Shown: positions 46,440 to 56,436, numbered from the stretch's first letter. The stretch is 64,000 bases of DNA from Arcobacter vandammei (GCF_016106035.1 NZ_JADKPZ010000004.1:85802-149801), one strand, 5' to 3'. A program made the numbers and translations. Notes: generated by a model from the letters alone, not told the origin.

Positions 46440-47384
46440 ATGAAAAAATCTTTTGTTTATTTACTATTTTTTATAGTAATCTCTTTTTTTTCCATCTCAA
46501 TATTTTTTATACAAAAAGATAGTGATAGAAACTTTACAAGTTCATTTTATTTTTGGGAAAACAAATACAATTTAGATGATCAAAATGAAAAACTATATAT
46601 AAAAATTTTAGATATAAAATATGCAAATAAATTAGAAATTATTGAAACAAATTTTATAAAAAATCCACCAAAAGATTTTATTCCAGTAATTTTTATTACA
46701 AATAAAACTTTGCAAAATGTAGATTATAAGATTTTATCAAATGAAATTTTGAAATATACAAACAAATTCAATTTCAGTGAAATTCAAATAGATTGTGATT
46801 GGAGTGAATCATCAAAAAGTAACTATTTTTTATTTTTAGAAGAGCTTAAAAAAGAGCTAAATAAAACTTTGAGTGCCACAATTAGGCTTCATCAAATTAA
46901 ATATTTCAAAAAAACTGGAGTTCCGCCAGTTGATTATGGAGTTTTGATGTATTATAATATGTCAAATTTAGCCGATTTTGAAACAAAAAATTATATTTTA
47001 GATAATACTGAAGCGAAAAAATATCACTATAATTTTGAAAACTATCCACTAAAATTAAAATTAGCTCTTCCTTTATACTCTCAAGCAGTACAATTTAGAG
47101 ATGAAGAAGCTATAAATCTATTTGAAAATATAGATGAAAAAGAGCTAGTAAATAACTTTGAAAATCTTGGAAACAATAGATATAAAGTCCTAAATAGTCA
47201 CTATTTTAAAGGAAAATATATCTATAAAGATGATATTTTAAGAGTTGAAAATGTAGATGAAAAAGAGCTTAAAATTGCTTTTGATGATTTTTTTAAATTA
47301 TCAAAAAATAGTTTTGATGAAGTTATTTTTTATACAATTAAATACAAAACAAAGTATAATTTGCAAAATTTATTAAAAAATTAG
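46440..47384 (+). CDS. DUF3142-like exported protein
   Basis: A 314-residue protein with an N-terminal membrane helix or signal (KSFVYLLFFIVISFFSISIFF). The rest looks like a TIM-barrel glycosidase-type fold: IQIDCDWSESSKSNY and ATIRLHQIKY, then VPPVDYGVLMYYNMS, LKLALPLYSQAV and DEVIFYTIKY at strand ends. This order resembles DUF3142 proteins, whose activity is unknown to me. It sits 3 bases after the helicase gene and 15 bases before the TPR-like gene, so the three genes are probably co-transcribed. Confidence 0.6.
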   Translation: MKKSFVYLLFFIVISFFSISIFFIQKDSDRNFTSSFYFWENKYNLDDQNEKLYIKILDIKYANKLEIIETNFIKNPPKDFIPVIFITNKTLQNVDYKILSNEILKYTNKFNFSEIQIDCDWSESSKSNYFLFLEELKKELNKTLSATIRLHQIKYFKKTGVPPVDYGVLMYYNMSNLADFETKNYILDNTEAKKYHYNFENYPLKLKLALPLYSQAVQFRDEEAINLFENIDEKELVNNFENLGNNRYKVLNSHYFKGKYIYKDDILRVENVDEKELKIAFDDFFKLSKNSFDEVIFYTIKYKTKYNLQNLLKN

Positions 47385-47399
47385 GAAATTAGGAAAAAT

Positions 47400-49499
47400 A
47401 TGTTTTTTAGAACTCTTTTTATAAGTCTATTGTTGAAAATATCTTTATTTTCTTGTGCTGATTACTGGAATCCAAATAGTATAGAATATATGTTTTTGGA
47501 AAAAAGAGATAATATCTTTTTACAATTTAGTGAAGATTTAAACGACCCAGCAATTTATAATGAAATACTGTATAAATATGAAGAAAAAAATAGAGAAAAA
47601 AACCTTTTAGAGTGGAAAAATGAGCTAAAAAACAAATATAGCTTAGTTGAACTTGAAGATTTTATTTATAATAAAAATCTTACAAACCTAGAAGAAAATG
47701 ATACAAAAGATTATATAAATTTTATCTATGAACAAAGCAATTGTACTATTGCAAATTTCAGTGATTCAAAACCAACAAGATGTACAAATTATATTTCAAA
47801 AGCTTTAAAAAAATTAGAAGATTCAAAAACAGATTTTTATAAACAAAGATATTTCTTTTTGGCTTTAAGACTTGCTCACTACCACAAACAAAAACCTTTA
47901 GAGATATATAAAAAACACTATTATTTAGTAGAAAATTCAAACTCTATTGTAAAAGATTGGGTAGATGCTTTATATGCAGGTGCTATAATAAAAAGTGGTG
48001 AAAAAGCAAAAGGTGTGTACTTATTTTCAAAGCTTTTCCCAGATGCTATAAATTCTCATTTAGCTCTTTATAACTTTTTTTACCTAAGAGAGCAAAAAGA
48101 TTTTGACGAAGTTATAAATTTAGCTAAAAATAGCGATGAAAAAGCTGTTATTTACACTTTAAGAGCTTTAGATAATGCAAGTAATACAATTGAAGAGATG
48201 CAAAATATCTATGCTCTTGATAAAAACTCAAAATGGCTTGAATTTTTGCTATATAGAGAACTCTTAAAATCTCAAACTTTTTTTAATAATGAAGACTATT
48301 TTGAAGATGAAAATGGGGAAAATGAAAATAGCTTTTATACAAAATATATTGATTTTTTAAATAGTTTAGAGCTTGAAAATAGATATTTGCAAGATTTAAG
48401 TTTAGCATATTTTTATTTGTATAAAAAAGATTTTAATGAAGCAAATAGAGTTTTAAACTCTCTTTTAGAGACAAATCCAAAATCTCATGAAGTACAAACT
48501 TTTGCATATTTATTATATCTTCAATCTTTAGAAAAGATAGATGATAAAACTGAAAATATAATTATTGATAAAATAGAAAAATTAATAGATGAGAAGCATA
48601 CATCAAATGCAATTTATGAATACACTTTACAAGTTTTAGCAAAATTGTATAAAAAACAAAATTTAGATTTTAATCTATTTTTGACACAAAATGCATCATA
48701 TATAAACTATACAGATTTAGATTTGAAAAAATTTAAAACATTTGAAGAGTTTTTAGCAAAACCTCAAAGTTCAAAACTAAAAACTTATCTTCAAAAAAGA
48801 TTTAAAAATTTAATAGACAATGATGGCGAATTTGCTTATGCAAAAGTTGCAGTTTTAATAAACAATCTTAAATTTAAAGAGGCATTAGATACAGATTTAG
48901 GAATTTTAGATTATAAACTAGAGTTCAATCCTTTTAATGGTCTTATTAGAGGAAATAATAGAAGTGGTAAAAAAGAGCAATTAAGTATAAAAGATTTTTT
49001 AAATACTATTTTAGAGATTGAAGAGAAACTTCAAAAAAACCAAAATAATGATATGGATAACTTTTTATATGCAAATGCTTTGTATAATTTAAGCTATTTT
49101 GGAAACTCTTCAAAAGCTACAACAACATATAGAAGTGTAGCCCATATACATACTCCAGAGCTTCAAGAAGATAAATTAAATCTTGCTTTAAAACACTATA
49201 ATCTTGCACTAGAAAGTACAAATGACAAAGAGTTAAAAGCAAAAATAACTTATCAAATTGCAAAAACAAAATTAGCACTTTTTGATTTAAAATCAAAAGA
49301 TGCACCACAATCTAGCTCTTGGTGGAGAAAAAATAAAACTTGGAATTATGGTTATAGTGATGATTTTTATGAAAGCTTTCTAAAAAGTGGTGGAGCAAAA
49401 GATTTTGATACTCTAAAAAATAGCTTCAACGATACAAAATATTATAAAGAGTTACTCAAAGAGTGTGGCGATTTTAGAACTTATGTAAACAAAAAATAA
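47400..49499 (+). CDS. Large exported helical-repeat protein of unknown function
   Basis: A 699-residue protein starting with a signal peptide (FFRTLFISLLLKISLFSCA), possibly a lipoprotein because of the cysteine in LFSCAD. The mature part is almost all helical with TPR-like pairs (for example YKKDFNEANRVLNSLLETNPKS, and LNLALKHYNLALEST). A tryptophan-rich patch (SSWWRKNKTWNYGYS) lies near residue 635. I do not recognise the family. Together with the neighbouring DUF3142-like gene it may form an envelope-associated pair; the ribosome site is TTAGGAAAA. Confidence 0.6.
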   Translation: MFFRTLFISLLLKISLFSCADYWNPNSIEYMFLEKRDNIFLQFSEDLNDPAIYNEILYKYEEKNREKNLLEWKNELKNKYSLVELEDFIYNKNLTNLEENDTKDYINFIYEQSNCTIANFSDSKPTRCTNYISKALKKLEDSKTDFYKQRYFFLALRLAHYHKQKPLEIYKKHYYLVENSNSIVKDWVDALYAGAIIKSGEKAKGVYLFSKLFPDAINSHLALYNFFYLREQKDFDEVINLAKNSDEKAVIYTLRALDNASNTIEEMQNIYALDKNSKWLEFLLYRELLKSQTFFNNEDYFEDENGENENSFYTKYIDFLNSLELENRYLQDLSLAYFYLYKKDFNEANRVLNSLLETNPKSHEVQTFAYLLYLQSLEKIDDKTENIIIDKIEKLIDEKHTSNAIYEYTLQVLAKLYKKQNLDFNLFLTQNASYINYTDLDLKKFKTFEEFLAKPQSSKLKTYLQKRFKNLIDNDGEFAYAKVAVLINNLKFKEALDTDLGILDYKLEFNPFNGLIRGNNRSGKKEQLSIKDFLNTILEIEEKLQKNQNNDMDNFLYANALYNLSYFGNSSKATTTYRSVAHIHTPELQEDKLNLALKHYNLALESTNDKELKAKITYQIAKTKLALFDLKSKDAPQSSSWWRKNKTWNYGYSDDFYESFLKSGGAKDFDTLKNSFNDTKYYKELLKECGDFRTYVNKK

Positions 49500-49508
49500 A
49501 GGAGAATT

Positions 49509-50255
49509 ATGCAGTATTACGGAGAAATTGAGACAAAATATGAAGAGGTTTTTTTAACAAAAAGCTATATGTATTTCAACAAAGATGATGAAGAAATAAG
49601 TGCAAAAGAGCTAAAAAACCTAATAAAAACAAAAGATGATAGAAAGAAAAATATCATAGGAACAGTATTTATTTACAATCCAGTGGTTACACCTGTTGGT
49701 TTTGATTCAAATAAAGAGCTTTTAAAACAGGATTTTGAAGATTTTGAAACTCTAGTAGAATTAAAATGTGAAAACTATATTACAGCATTTAAACAAGCTA
49801 TGAGTGAACATTGTAGTGGAAAAATTGTAGAGATTAAAAATTTATTTAACCTAATTGAAGGGCATATCGACTCTTCAACTTTATTATCAAAATTTAATGA
49901 AGATTTAGAAAAATATAACTCAAATCAAAATACAGAGTTTGATAGAGATATTATGTATATAGATGCTCAAAATTTCATCCCAAATGGGAAATTTGTATAT
50001 TTTTGTTGGGGAGATAAAATAAATGAAAAAGAGTTCCCAAATATATTTAATTATGCAAAAACTTTATACGAAAATAGTGTAAAAAGTGGGAAAAAAGTAG
50101 CCTTTGTATATAAAAAAGAGAAAACAGCAGATGAATCAATAAAATATCTTCAATTCTCAAATCCTATGCAAAATTTTAAAAATAGAAATGCTATAACTTT
50201 TGCTTTAAAAAGATCATTTGATACATTCCCACCAATTCCAGCTTTTTATGAATAA
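49509..50255 (+). CDS. Hypothetical protein
   Basis: A 248-residue protein without a signal peptide or membrane segment. The middle (YITAFKQAMSEHCSGK) and the C-terminal part (FVYFCWGD and NRNAITFALKRSFDTFPP) may form a compact alpha/beta domain, but I do not recognise it. GGAGAATT precedes the ATG, and it starts 9 bases after the helical-repeat gene, so it is likely the last gene of the selA-selB transcript. Confidence 0.6.
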   Translation: MQYYGEIETKYEEVFLTKSYMYFNKDDEEISAKELKNLIKTKDDRKKNIIGTVFIYNPVVTPVGFDSNKELLKQDFEDFETLVELKCENYITAFKQAMSEHCSGKIVEIKNLFNLIEGHIDSSTLLSKFNEDLEKYNSNQNTEFDRDIMYIDAQNFIPNGKFVYFCWGDKINEKEFPNIFNYAKTLYENSVKSGKKVAFVYKKEKTADESIKYLQFSNPMQNFKNRNAITFALKRSFDTFPPIPAFYE

Positions 50256-50326
50256 TTTCATAAAAAGCTTTAAATTTTAGCTATTCTTAATATTTATAAT
50301 TATATAATTCCGTCCACTTAAATTAA

Positions 50327-50401
50327 TGGGGTATCGCCAAGCGGTAAGGCAACGGTTTTTGGTATCGTCACTCGAAGGTTCGAATCCTTCTACCCCATCC
50401 A
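50327..50401 (+). tRNA. tRNA-Gln (anticodon UUG)
   Basis: The acceptor stem TGGGGTA pairs with TACCCCA, the D-arm and T-arm (GAAGGTTCGAATCCTTC) are complete and the anticodon loop is TTTTGGT. CCA is encoded. First of four tRNAs. Confidence 0.95.
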
Positions 50402-50424
50402 AAAATTTAAGTCTTTTTTATTAT

Positions 50425-50509
50425 GGTGAGGTTGGAGAGTGGTCAAATCCTGCGGACTGTAAATCCGCCGCCTACGGCTTCGAAGGTTCAAATCCTTCTC
50501 TCACCACCA
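50425..50509 (+). tRNA. tRNA-Tyr (anticodon GUA)
   Basis: An 85-base class II tRNA with a long variable arm (CGCCTACGGCTTC), anticodon loop CTGTAAA, T-arm GAAGGTTCAAATCCTTC and encoded CCA. Confidence 0.95.
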
Positions 50510-50532
50510 CTTTTTTTAAATAATCAAATTAT

Positions 50533-50608
50533 GGTTCGATAGCTCAGTCGGTAGAGCAAAGGATTGAAAATCCTTGTGTCGACAGTTCGATTCTGTCTCG
50601 AACCACCA
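50533..50608 (+). tRNA. tRNA-Phe (anticodon GAA)
   Basis: The acceptor GGTTCGA pairs with TCGAACC, the D-arm is GCTCAGTCGGTAGAGC, the anticodon loop is TTGAAAA on a GGA/TCC stem, and CCA is encoded. Confidence 0.95.
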
Positions 50609-50629
50609 CTTTGATTTATACACACTTGT

Positions 50630-50716
50630 GCGAGTGTGGCGGAACAGGTAGACGCGCGGGACTTAAAATCCCGTTCCAGTTTTGGAGTGTGGGTTCGATT
50701 CTCACCATTCGCACCA
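50630..50716 (+). tRNA. tRNA-Leu (anticodon UAA)
   Basis: An 87-base class II tRNA. GCGAGTG pairs with CATTCGC, the anticodon loop is ACTTAAAAT on a CGGG/CCCG stem, and there is a long variable arm and an encoded CCA. Confidence 0.95.
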
Positions 50717-50764
50717 CCCCTTTTTACAAAAAATACTTTTAAATTTAATATAAGGTTAGCAATA

Positions 50765-51559
50765 TTGAATGAAGATTATTATTTAATAAAACAATCACTC
50801 CCTTATTTAGAAACTATCACAATTAAAATATATACTCCTTGCAATATAAGTCACTTAAAAAAATTAATCTCTTTTATGACTGGGACAATAGAAGTTTTTT
50901 TAGTTTCTACAAAAGATGGGAAACGAAAAGATTTAAGTGATTCTTTAGGAAATAGAAATTTTAATATCTTTGAACATAAGATTGAATTAATACATACAGT
51001 TACAATGATATATAAACATAATATTCTTAAAGATGTTTATATTTCATTTTATAGCTTAGAAGAAGTTAAACATAATGATATGGAATCTTTTTTTATGAAC
51101 GAAGTTGTTTATAAAATTAAAAAGCTTACTTCTACATACTCAAGATATATATTAGCTTGTAATATTGATGAACATAAAAAAAAGAAACATTATGGAAATA
51201 GCTATGAAGAGTTTATTTCAAATAAATATTTAGTTTTAGGATATGAAGTTCAAAATATAGGAATAGAAAAATCATTTGATGATGGTGGAATTGATGTAAT
51301 TGCGAAAAAAGATAATAATATTATATTAGTACAGTGCAAAAATTGGTCTATGTCTAATAGTTATAAAATAAATCAAAAAGATTTAAGAGCATTTGTTGGG
51401 GATTGTTTTTTGTATTTAAAAAATATAGATTTAACAAACACAAAAGTGTCTTACCATTTTATTGTTTCTCACGAAGATATATTAACAAAATCAGCAGAAA
51501 TATTTTTAGAAAAAAACAAATTTATAAAATTTAAATGTGTCCCATTTGAAGAGAATTGA
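50765..51559 (+). CDS. Mrr-like restriction endonuclease domain protein
   Basis: About 264 residues from a TTG at 50765, with AAGG 9-12 bases upstream; longer in-frame starts fall inside tRNA-Leu. The first 135 residues have no clear motif. The C-terminal half is a Mrr-type PD-(D/E)XK domain: GNSYEEFISNKYLVLGYEV, then DDGGIDVIAKK and ILVQCKNW carry the catalytic D and Q-x-K. Mrr-type domains cut modified or foreign DNA. It stands alone directly after a tRNA cluster, a common site for acquired genes, and is followed by its own terminator. Confidence 0.8.
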   Translation: MNEDYYLIKQSLPYLETITIKIYTPCNISHLKKLISFMTGTIEVFLVSTKDGKRKDLSDSLGNRNFNIFEHKIELIHTVTMIYKHNILKDVYISFYSLEEVKHNDMESFFMNEVVYKIKKLTSTYSRYILACNIDEHKKKKHYGNSYEEFISNKYLVLGYEVQNIGIEKSFDDGGIDVIAKKDNNIILVQCKNWSMSNSYKINQKDLRAFVGDCFLYLKNIDLTNTKVSYHFIVSHEDILTKSAEIFLEKNKFIKFKCVPFEEN

Positions 51560-51568
51560 ATACAGTAA

Positions 51569-51600
51569 AGAACACTACAAATGTAGTGTTCTATTTTTAT
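51569..51600 (+). terminator. Rho-independent terminator
   Basis: AGAACACTACA pairs with TGTAGTGTTCT around a two-base centre and is followed by ATTTTTATTTT, right after the Mrr-like gene and before the convergent pepA. Confidence 0.9.
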
Positions 51601-51618
51601 TTTATAGTCCCTTTTATT

Positions 51619-53031
51619 TTATGAAAGAGATTTTATTAACTCAACTGCAAATCTAACACCAGTTCCACTTGCACCATAAGGGTTGTATCCCCAAGCTTTT
51701 TCAACAAAAGCAGGACCAGCTATATCAAAATGTATCCATTTTTCTTTGTTTTCTTCATAAACAAAGTTATCCAAAAACATACCAGCAGTGATTGCTCCAC
51801 CATATCTTGTATTAGAGATATTACAAACATCTGCTATTTCAGATTTTATACATTTTTTTAAGTATCTATTGAAATCTAGTTTTGTAGCATATTCACCACA
51901 TTTTTGGCAAGACTCTAATGCTTTTTGTTTTAGGTTTTCACAATTTCCCATAATTCCTGTTGTATATTCTCCAAGCCCTACCACACAAGCACCAGTTAAT
52001 GTTGCAAAATCAAAAATATAATCAATATTTTTGATTTCATCTTGAGCATAGCATAAACAATCTGCTAAAACCAATCGCCCTTCAGCATCAGTATTTCGCA
52101 CTTCAATAGTTTTTCCATTTTTTGCTTTTAAAATATCATCTGGCTTATAAGCATTTCCACCAACCATATTTTCAACAGCTCCAATAATAGCATGAACTTC
52201 AACAGGAAGTTTTAATTTTGCAATAGTTTTAATAGTATTTAAAACGGCAACTCCACCCGATTTATCAGCTTTCATAGTAATCATAAAATCTGCAGGTTTT
52301 AGCGATAATCCACCACTATCATAAGTCAAACCTTTCCCAACCAAAACGATTTTTGTTTTTGCTTTTTTTGGTTTATATTTTAGGTGAATTAGCTGAGACT
52401 CGTGAATTGAAGCACGTCCTACACTATGCATTGACATCATTTTTTGTTTTACTAGCTCTTTTTCTCCTAAAACTTCAATTTCAAGTTCTAGCTCTTTTGC
52501 TAAAGTTTCAGCTTCTTTTACAAAAGTTTTTGGTGTAAAATCTTGTGGTGCAGTATTTACCATATCTCTTGCACAATTTACAGCCTCTGAAATAATTTTT
52601 GACTCTTCTAATATATCACTTAATATTGCACTTTTTTTCTCAACTATGAAAAATAACTCTAGCTCATTTTTGCTCTTTTCACTTTTGTAAGTTTCAAATT
52701 TATAACTTCCTAAAATTGCACCTTCAACCAAAGCTTTAAACTCATTTTCTAACTCTTTATTTAATACAACTTTTGCACTTCTATACTTTGTTGCACTAGC
52801 TTTTTTAACTGCATTTGCAATAGCTATTGCTATTGAGTCATAAGAAAATTCTTCAAATGCAGAAAAAATTAGTTTTGATTCTGGTAGAAAAATAGATGCT
52901 TCATCCTTAATTTTAAACTCTAAACTATCTAAAAGCTCTTTTTTATCGCCTAAATCTTCACTTTTATTTACTAAAACTATCTCTAAATCACAATTTTTTG
53001 ATTTTGATATTTCTAAAATTTTAATTTTCAT
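51619..53031 (-). CDS. pepA: Leucyl aminopeptidase (M17)
   Basis: A 470-residue cytosolic aminopeptidase with two metal ions. The N-terminal domain is variable. The catalytic domain holds VGKGLTYDSGGLSLKP and MKADKSGGVAV, with metal-binding lysine and aspartates, and the signature NTDAEGRL near residue 320. In other bacteria PepA also binds DNA. It overlaps the DedA gene by 11 bases. Confidence 0.95.
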   Translation of the reverse strand: MKIKILEISKSKNCDLEIVLVNKSEDLGDKKELLDSLEFKIKDEASIFLPESKLIFSAFEEFSYDSIAIAIANAVKKASATKYRSAKVVLNKELENEFKALVEGAILGSYKFETYKSEKSKNELELFFIVEKKSAILSDILEESKIISEAVNCARDMVNTAPQDFTPKTFVKEAETLAKELELEIEVLGEKELVKQKMMSMHSVGRASIHESQLIHLKYKPKKAKTKIVLVGKGLTYDSGGLSLKPADFMITMKADKSGGVAVLNTIKTIAKLKLPVEVHAIIGAVENMVGGNAYKPDDILKAKNGKTIEVRNTDAEGRLVLADCLCYAQDEIKNIDYIFDFATLTGACVVGLGEYTTGIMGNCENLKQKALESCQKCGEYATKLDFNRYLKKCIKSEIADVCNISNTRYGGAITAGMFLDNFVYEENKEKWIHFDIAGPAFVEKAWGYNPYGASGTGVRFAVELIKSLS

Positions 53032-53722
53032 TCATTACCCTTTTTTCAATTTTTTTTGTTGCATTATTAAACATATAAACTATTCCTCCACCAGCTATTA
53101 GTGCTATTGGAATTGCCATATACCAGTGTTCTTTTGCCCAATGAAGAACAACCATAATCTGCTCTCCAAAATACCAAACAGGTACTATTGTAATAGCAGC
53201 CCAACACCAAGCAGAGATTAGATTTATAAATGCAAATTTTCTTGCATCATATTTTGTAAGTCCGATTGAAATTGGAATAATCGTTCTCATTCCATACATA
53301 TATCTTTGAGTAAATATTATTGGCCATCCATGTTTTTTCAAAAGCAAGTGAGCAAAAGCAAACTTTCTTCTTTGACCTCTTAATCTTTTTAAAACATTCT
53401 CTTTATTAAATCTTCCAATATAAAAATATACCTGATCACCAGCAAATCCACCAAGACCTGCTATAAAAATTGCTAAAAAAAGATTCATATCACCAGAGTG
53501 AGATAAAAGACCAGCCATAACAAGCCCTGCTTCACCTTCTAGCATTCCCCAAACAAATAAAATAATATATCCATGTTGCTTCAAAAGATATACAAATTTT
53601 TCATCAATCCCCTCAACTGGTGCTTGATATAAAGCATATGCTAAAAATGATATAAAAAGTGTTAAAAATATAGCAAATATTTTTCCCATATATGGTTGGA
53701 TTTTTATAAAAAGTTCTTTCAT
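53021..53722 (-). CDS. DedA-family membrane protein
   Basis: A 233-residue membrane protein with about five hydrophobic segments. GGFAGDQVYFYIGR and FTQRYMYGMRTIIPISIG are the conserved loops of the DedA/SNARE-associated family, members of which flip undecaprenyl phosphate or phospholipids and affect envelope stability. It lies between pepA and trpB, with the trpB stop 9 bases upstream. Confidence 0.9.
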   Translation of the reverse strand: MKELFIKIQPYMGKIFAIFLTLFISFLAYALYQAPVEGIDEKFVYLLKQHGYIILFVWGMLEGEAGLVMAGLLSHSGDMNLFLAIFIAGLGGFAGDQVYFYIGRFNKENVLKRLRGQRRKFAFAHLLLKKHGWPIIFTQRYMYGMRTIIPISIGLTKYDARKFAFINLISAWCWAAITIVPVWYFGEQIMVVLHWAKEHWYMAIPIALIAGGGIVYMFNNATKKIEKRVMNEN

Positions 53723-53730
53723 CTTATTCC

Positions 53731-54942
53731 TTAATCAAAATTTAGTAAGCTCTTTGCTTGAATCATATCTTTATCTCCACGACCAGATAAACAAACAATT
53801 ACTGTTTTTCCTTTTATTCTATCTTTTGCTTTTTTCAAATATGCAACCGCATGTGATGACTCAAAAGCTGGAATTATTCCCTCTTTTTGACTTAACCAAA
53901 CAAAAGCATCAAGTGCTTCTTTATCTGTGATATTATCATACTCTACGGTTTTATTATCTTTATGAAAAGAGTGTTCAGGTCCAACCCCTGGATAATCAAG
54001 CCCTGCACTAATAGAGTGAGCTTCAAGAACTTGCCCATCATCATCTTGAAGCAGATATGAACATTGCCCGTGTAAAATCCCAGGGCTTCCAAGAGCTAAA
54101 CAGCTTCCGTGTTTAGGTGTATCAAGACCTAAACCACCTGCTTCAATTCCAACACAAGTAACATCTTTGTCTTCTAAAAAGTGTGAAAACATCCCAATAG
54201 CATTTGATCCACCACCAATACAAGCAACAACAAAATCAGGCAATTTATTCTCTTTTTCTAAAATCTGTTTTCTTGCTTCATATCCTATAATTGCTTGAAA
54301 ATCTCGCACCATCATAGGGTATGGATGAGGACCAGCTACTGTTCCAATAATATAAAAAGTATCTCTTGCATTTGTTACCCAATATCGTATAGCATCATTC
54401 ATCGCATCTTTTAAAGTTTTGCTTCCACTTTCAACTGCAATTACTTTTGCACCTAAAAGCTTCATTCTAAATACATTTAGCTCTTGTCTAGCCACATCTT
54501 TTGCACCCATAAAAACTGTACATTCAAGTCCCATAAGTGCTGCTATTGTTGCTGTTGCAACTCCGTGTTGTCCTGCACCTGTTTCTGCTATTACCTTTGT
54601 TTTGCCCATTTTTTTAGCCAATAAGCCTTGAGCTATTACATTGTTTACTTTGTGAGCTCCCGTATGGTTTAAATCTTCTCTTTTTAGATATATTTTTGCA
54701 TCTAATTCAGAACTAAGATTTTGGGCAAAATATAGTGGGTTTTCTCGTCCTACATAATCTTTTAAGTAGTAGTTTACCTCATCCCAAAACTCTTTATCAA
54801 ATCTATATTTGCTATATGCAAGTTCTAGCTCTTTTAAAATTGGCATTAAAGTTTCTGGTACATATTGCCCACCAAAAACTCCACCAAATTCACCTTTCTC
54901 ATTTGGATCAAAAGGGCTTTTTTTAGGTATATAATTACTCAT
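53731..54942 (-). CDS. trpB: Tryptophan synthase beta subunit
   Basis: A 403-residue PLP enzyme that joins indole and serine. The PLP lysine is in [13 protein letters not shown] near residue 95, GAGQHGVA is the indole-tunnel motif, and [12 protein letters not shown] binds the PLP phosphate. It is a normal TrpB1 type by length. No trpA lies beside it, so the pathway genes are dispersed. An SD-like sequence is present and apt follows upstream by 11 bases. Confidence 0.93.
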   Translation of the reverse strand: MSNYIPKKSPFDPNEKGEFGGVFGGQYVPETLMPILKELELAYSKYRFDKEFWDEVNYYLKDYVGRENPLYFAQNLSSELDAKIYLKREDLNHTGAHKVNNVIAQGLLAKKMGKTKVIAETGAGQHGVATATIAALMGLECTVFMGAKDVARQELNVFRMKLLGAKVIAVESGSKTLKDAMNDAIRYWVTNARDTFYIIGTVAGPHPYPMMVRDFQAIIGYEARKQILEKENKLPDFVVACIGGGSNAIGMFSHFLEDKDVTCVGIEAGGLGLDTPKHGSCLALGSPGILHGQCSYLLQDDDGQVLEAHSISAGLDYPGVGPEHSFHKDNKTVEYDNITDKEALDAFVWLSQKEGIIPAFESSHAVAYLKKAKDRIKGKTVIVCLSGRGDKDMIQAKSLLNFD

Positions 54943-54953
54943 TTTTCTCTCTT

Positions 54954-55511
54954 TTAAATATCTAAAACAGAATAAACAGGAACTAACTCTTCTAGTTTTT
55001 TCTTACCTGCTAAAACTGTAAAATTTATAATAAAACAAGCTTCAACTAAATTTGCTTCCAATTTTTTAATCAAATTAGCAGCCGCATAAGCTGTTCCACC
55101 ACTTACAACCAAATCATCTATTAATAAAACTCGCTTATTTATACTTGTACTAAAAGCATCTAAATGTATCTCAACTTCATCAAAACCATATTCAAGTTCA
55201 TATTTTTCACAAACTGTTGTACTTGGAAGTTTTCCTTTTTTTCTAACTGGCACAAAACCAATTTTAAGCCTAGTTGCCAAAGCTGAACCAAAAATAAAAC
55301 CTCTAGCATCAATACCTGCTATATAATCTAAATTGTATGATTTATATCTTTCTTCCAAATGGTTCATTAAAAGTTCAAAAGCATCTTTATTGTTTAAAAG
55401 TGTAGTAATATCTTTGAAGCTAATTCCTGCTTTTGGAAAATCTTCAACTGTTCTTATTGAGTTTAATAAAAACTCTTTATCTTTATTATCTAAATTTTTT
55501 ATATTATTCAA
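54954..55511 (-). CDS. apt: Adenine phosphoribosyltransferase
   Basis: A 185-residue purine salvage enzyme that makes AMP from adenine and PRPP. The PRPP-binding motif is [17 protein letters not shown] near residue 128, and [14 protein letters not shown] and [11 protein letters not shown] match bacterial Apt. The start codon is TTG with GAGGT upstream. It is the first gene of the apt-trpB-dedA-pepA run. Confidence 0.93.
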   Translation of the reverse strand: MNNIKNLDNKDKEFLLNSIRTVEDFPKAGISFKDITTLLNNKDAFELLMNHLEERYKSYNLDYIAGIDARGFIFGSALATRLKIGFVPVRKKGKLPSTTVCEKYELEYGFDEVEIHLDAFSTSINKRVLLIDDLVVSGGTAYAAANLIKKLEANLVEACFIINFTVLAGKKKLEELVPVYSVLDI

Positions 55512-55632
55512 AATAACCTCTACTATTCAAGAAAAGTCCACTATTCTAGCCAAATAAATATTATTTCTTTATGATTTTTGTAAAAAAATAGAATTTTATA
55601 TATAATTATAAAAATTATTTAAAAGGTATTTT

Positions 55633-56436
55633 ATGAAAATTTTTCTTCTAATTTTTAGTTTTTCTCTCTGTTTCTCTATTGATATTATAAAACCATCTAT
55701 ATATGATGAAACAAAGCATAATATACAAGATTGGTTAATGAGTGAAAAACTAGATGGAATTAGAGCAATTTGGAATGGAAAAGAGCTACAAACAAAAAAT
55801 GGAAATAAAATCTATGCTCCTGCTTGGTTTACTGTTAATTTTCCAAATTTTGAACTAGATGGAGAACTTTGGACAAAATATGAAGATTTTGAAAATATTC
55901 AAAGTATAGTTTTATCGCAAAACAAAAGTGAAAATTGGGAAAATATAACTTATAATATTTTCGAAGTTCCAAAGCAAAATGGGAATTTTCTTGAAAGATT
56001 AAAAGTTTTAGAAAATTTTTTATCAAAAAATCCAAATAAATTTATAAAAATAATACCTCAAATAAAAATAAAAGATAAAAAACATTTAAATATTTTTTTA
56101 GATGAAATATTAAGAAAAAATGGAGAAGGAGTAATTGTTAAAAATCCAAATTTATCTTATGAAGCAGGAAGAAGCCAAAATATTTTAAAAGTTAAAGCAT
56201 TTTTTGATGAAGAAGGAGAAGTTATTTCTCACAATTTTAATAAAGATGGAAGTTTTAGAAGTTTAAATTTAAAGCTAAAAGATGGAACAATATTTAAATT
56301 AGGTGGTGGTTTTTCTCTTAAAGATAGAAAAAAACCACCTAAAATTGGCTCAACTGTAACATTTAAATATTATGGTTTTACAAAAAACAATAAACCAAAA
56401 TTTGCCTCATTTTTAAGAGTTAGAAAAGATGAATAA
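55633..56436 (+). CDS. Periplasmic-type ATP-dependent DNA ligase
   Basis: A 267-residue minimal ligase (LigE-like). It starts with a signal peptide (KIFLLIFSFSLCFS). The adenylated lysine is in MSEKLDGIRAIW near residue 38; further nucleotidyltransferase motifs are NGNKIYAPAWF, ELDGELW, GEGVIVKNP and LKVKAFFDEE. An OB domain of about 80 residues follows (GSTVTFKYYGF). Ligases of this type with signal peptides are known in Campylobacter, Neisseria and Haemophilus and may act on DNA in the periplasm during uptake or biofilm growth. It has its own upstream promoter region and ends next to a convergent pseudopilin gene. Confidence 0.9.
   Translation: MKIFLLIFSFSLCFSIDIIKPSIYDETKHNIQDWLMSEKLDGIRAIWNGKELQTKNGNKIYAPAWFTVNFPNFELDGELWTKYEDFENIQSIVLSQNKSENWENITYNIFEVPKQNGNFLERLKVLENFLSKNPNKFIKIIPQIKIKDKKHLNIFLDEILRKNGEGVIVKNPNLSYEAGRSQNILKVKAFFDEEGEVISHNFNKDGSFRSLNLKLKDGTIFKLGGGFSLKDRKKPPKIGSTVTFKYYGFTKNNKPKFASFLRVRKDE

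Noticed and set aside
50326..50740. Open frames across 50326-50523 and from 50636
   Set aside because: They run through tRNA genes; the real protein start after tRNA-Leu is the TTG at 50765.
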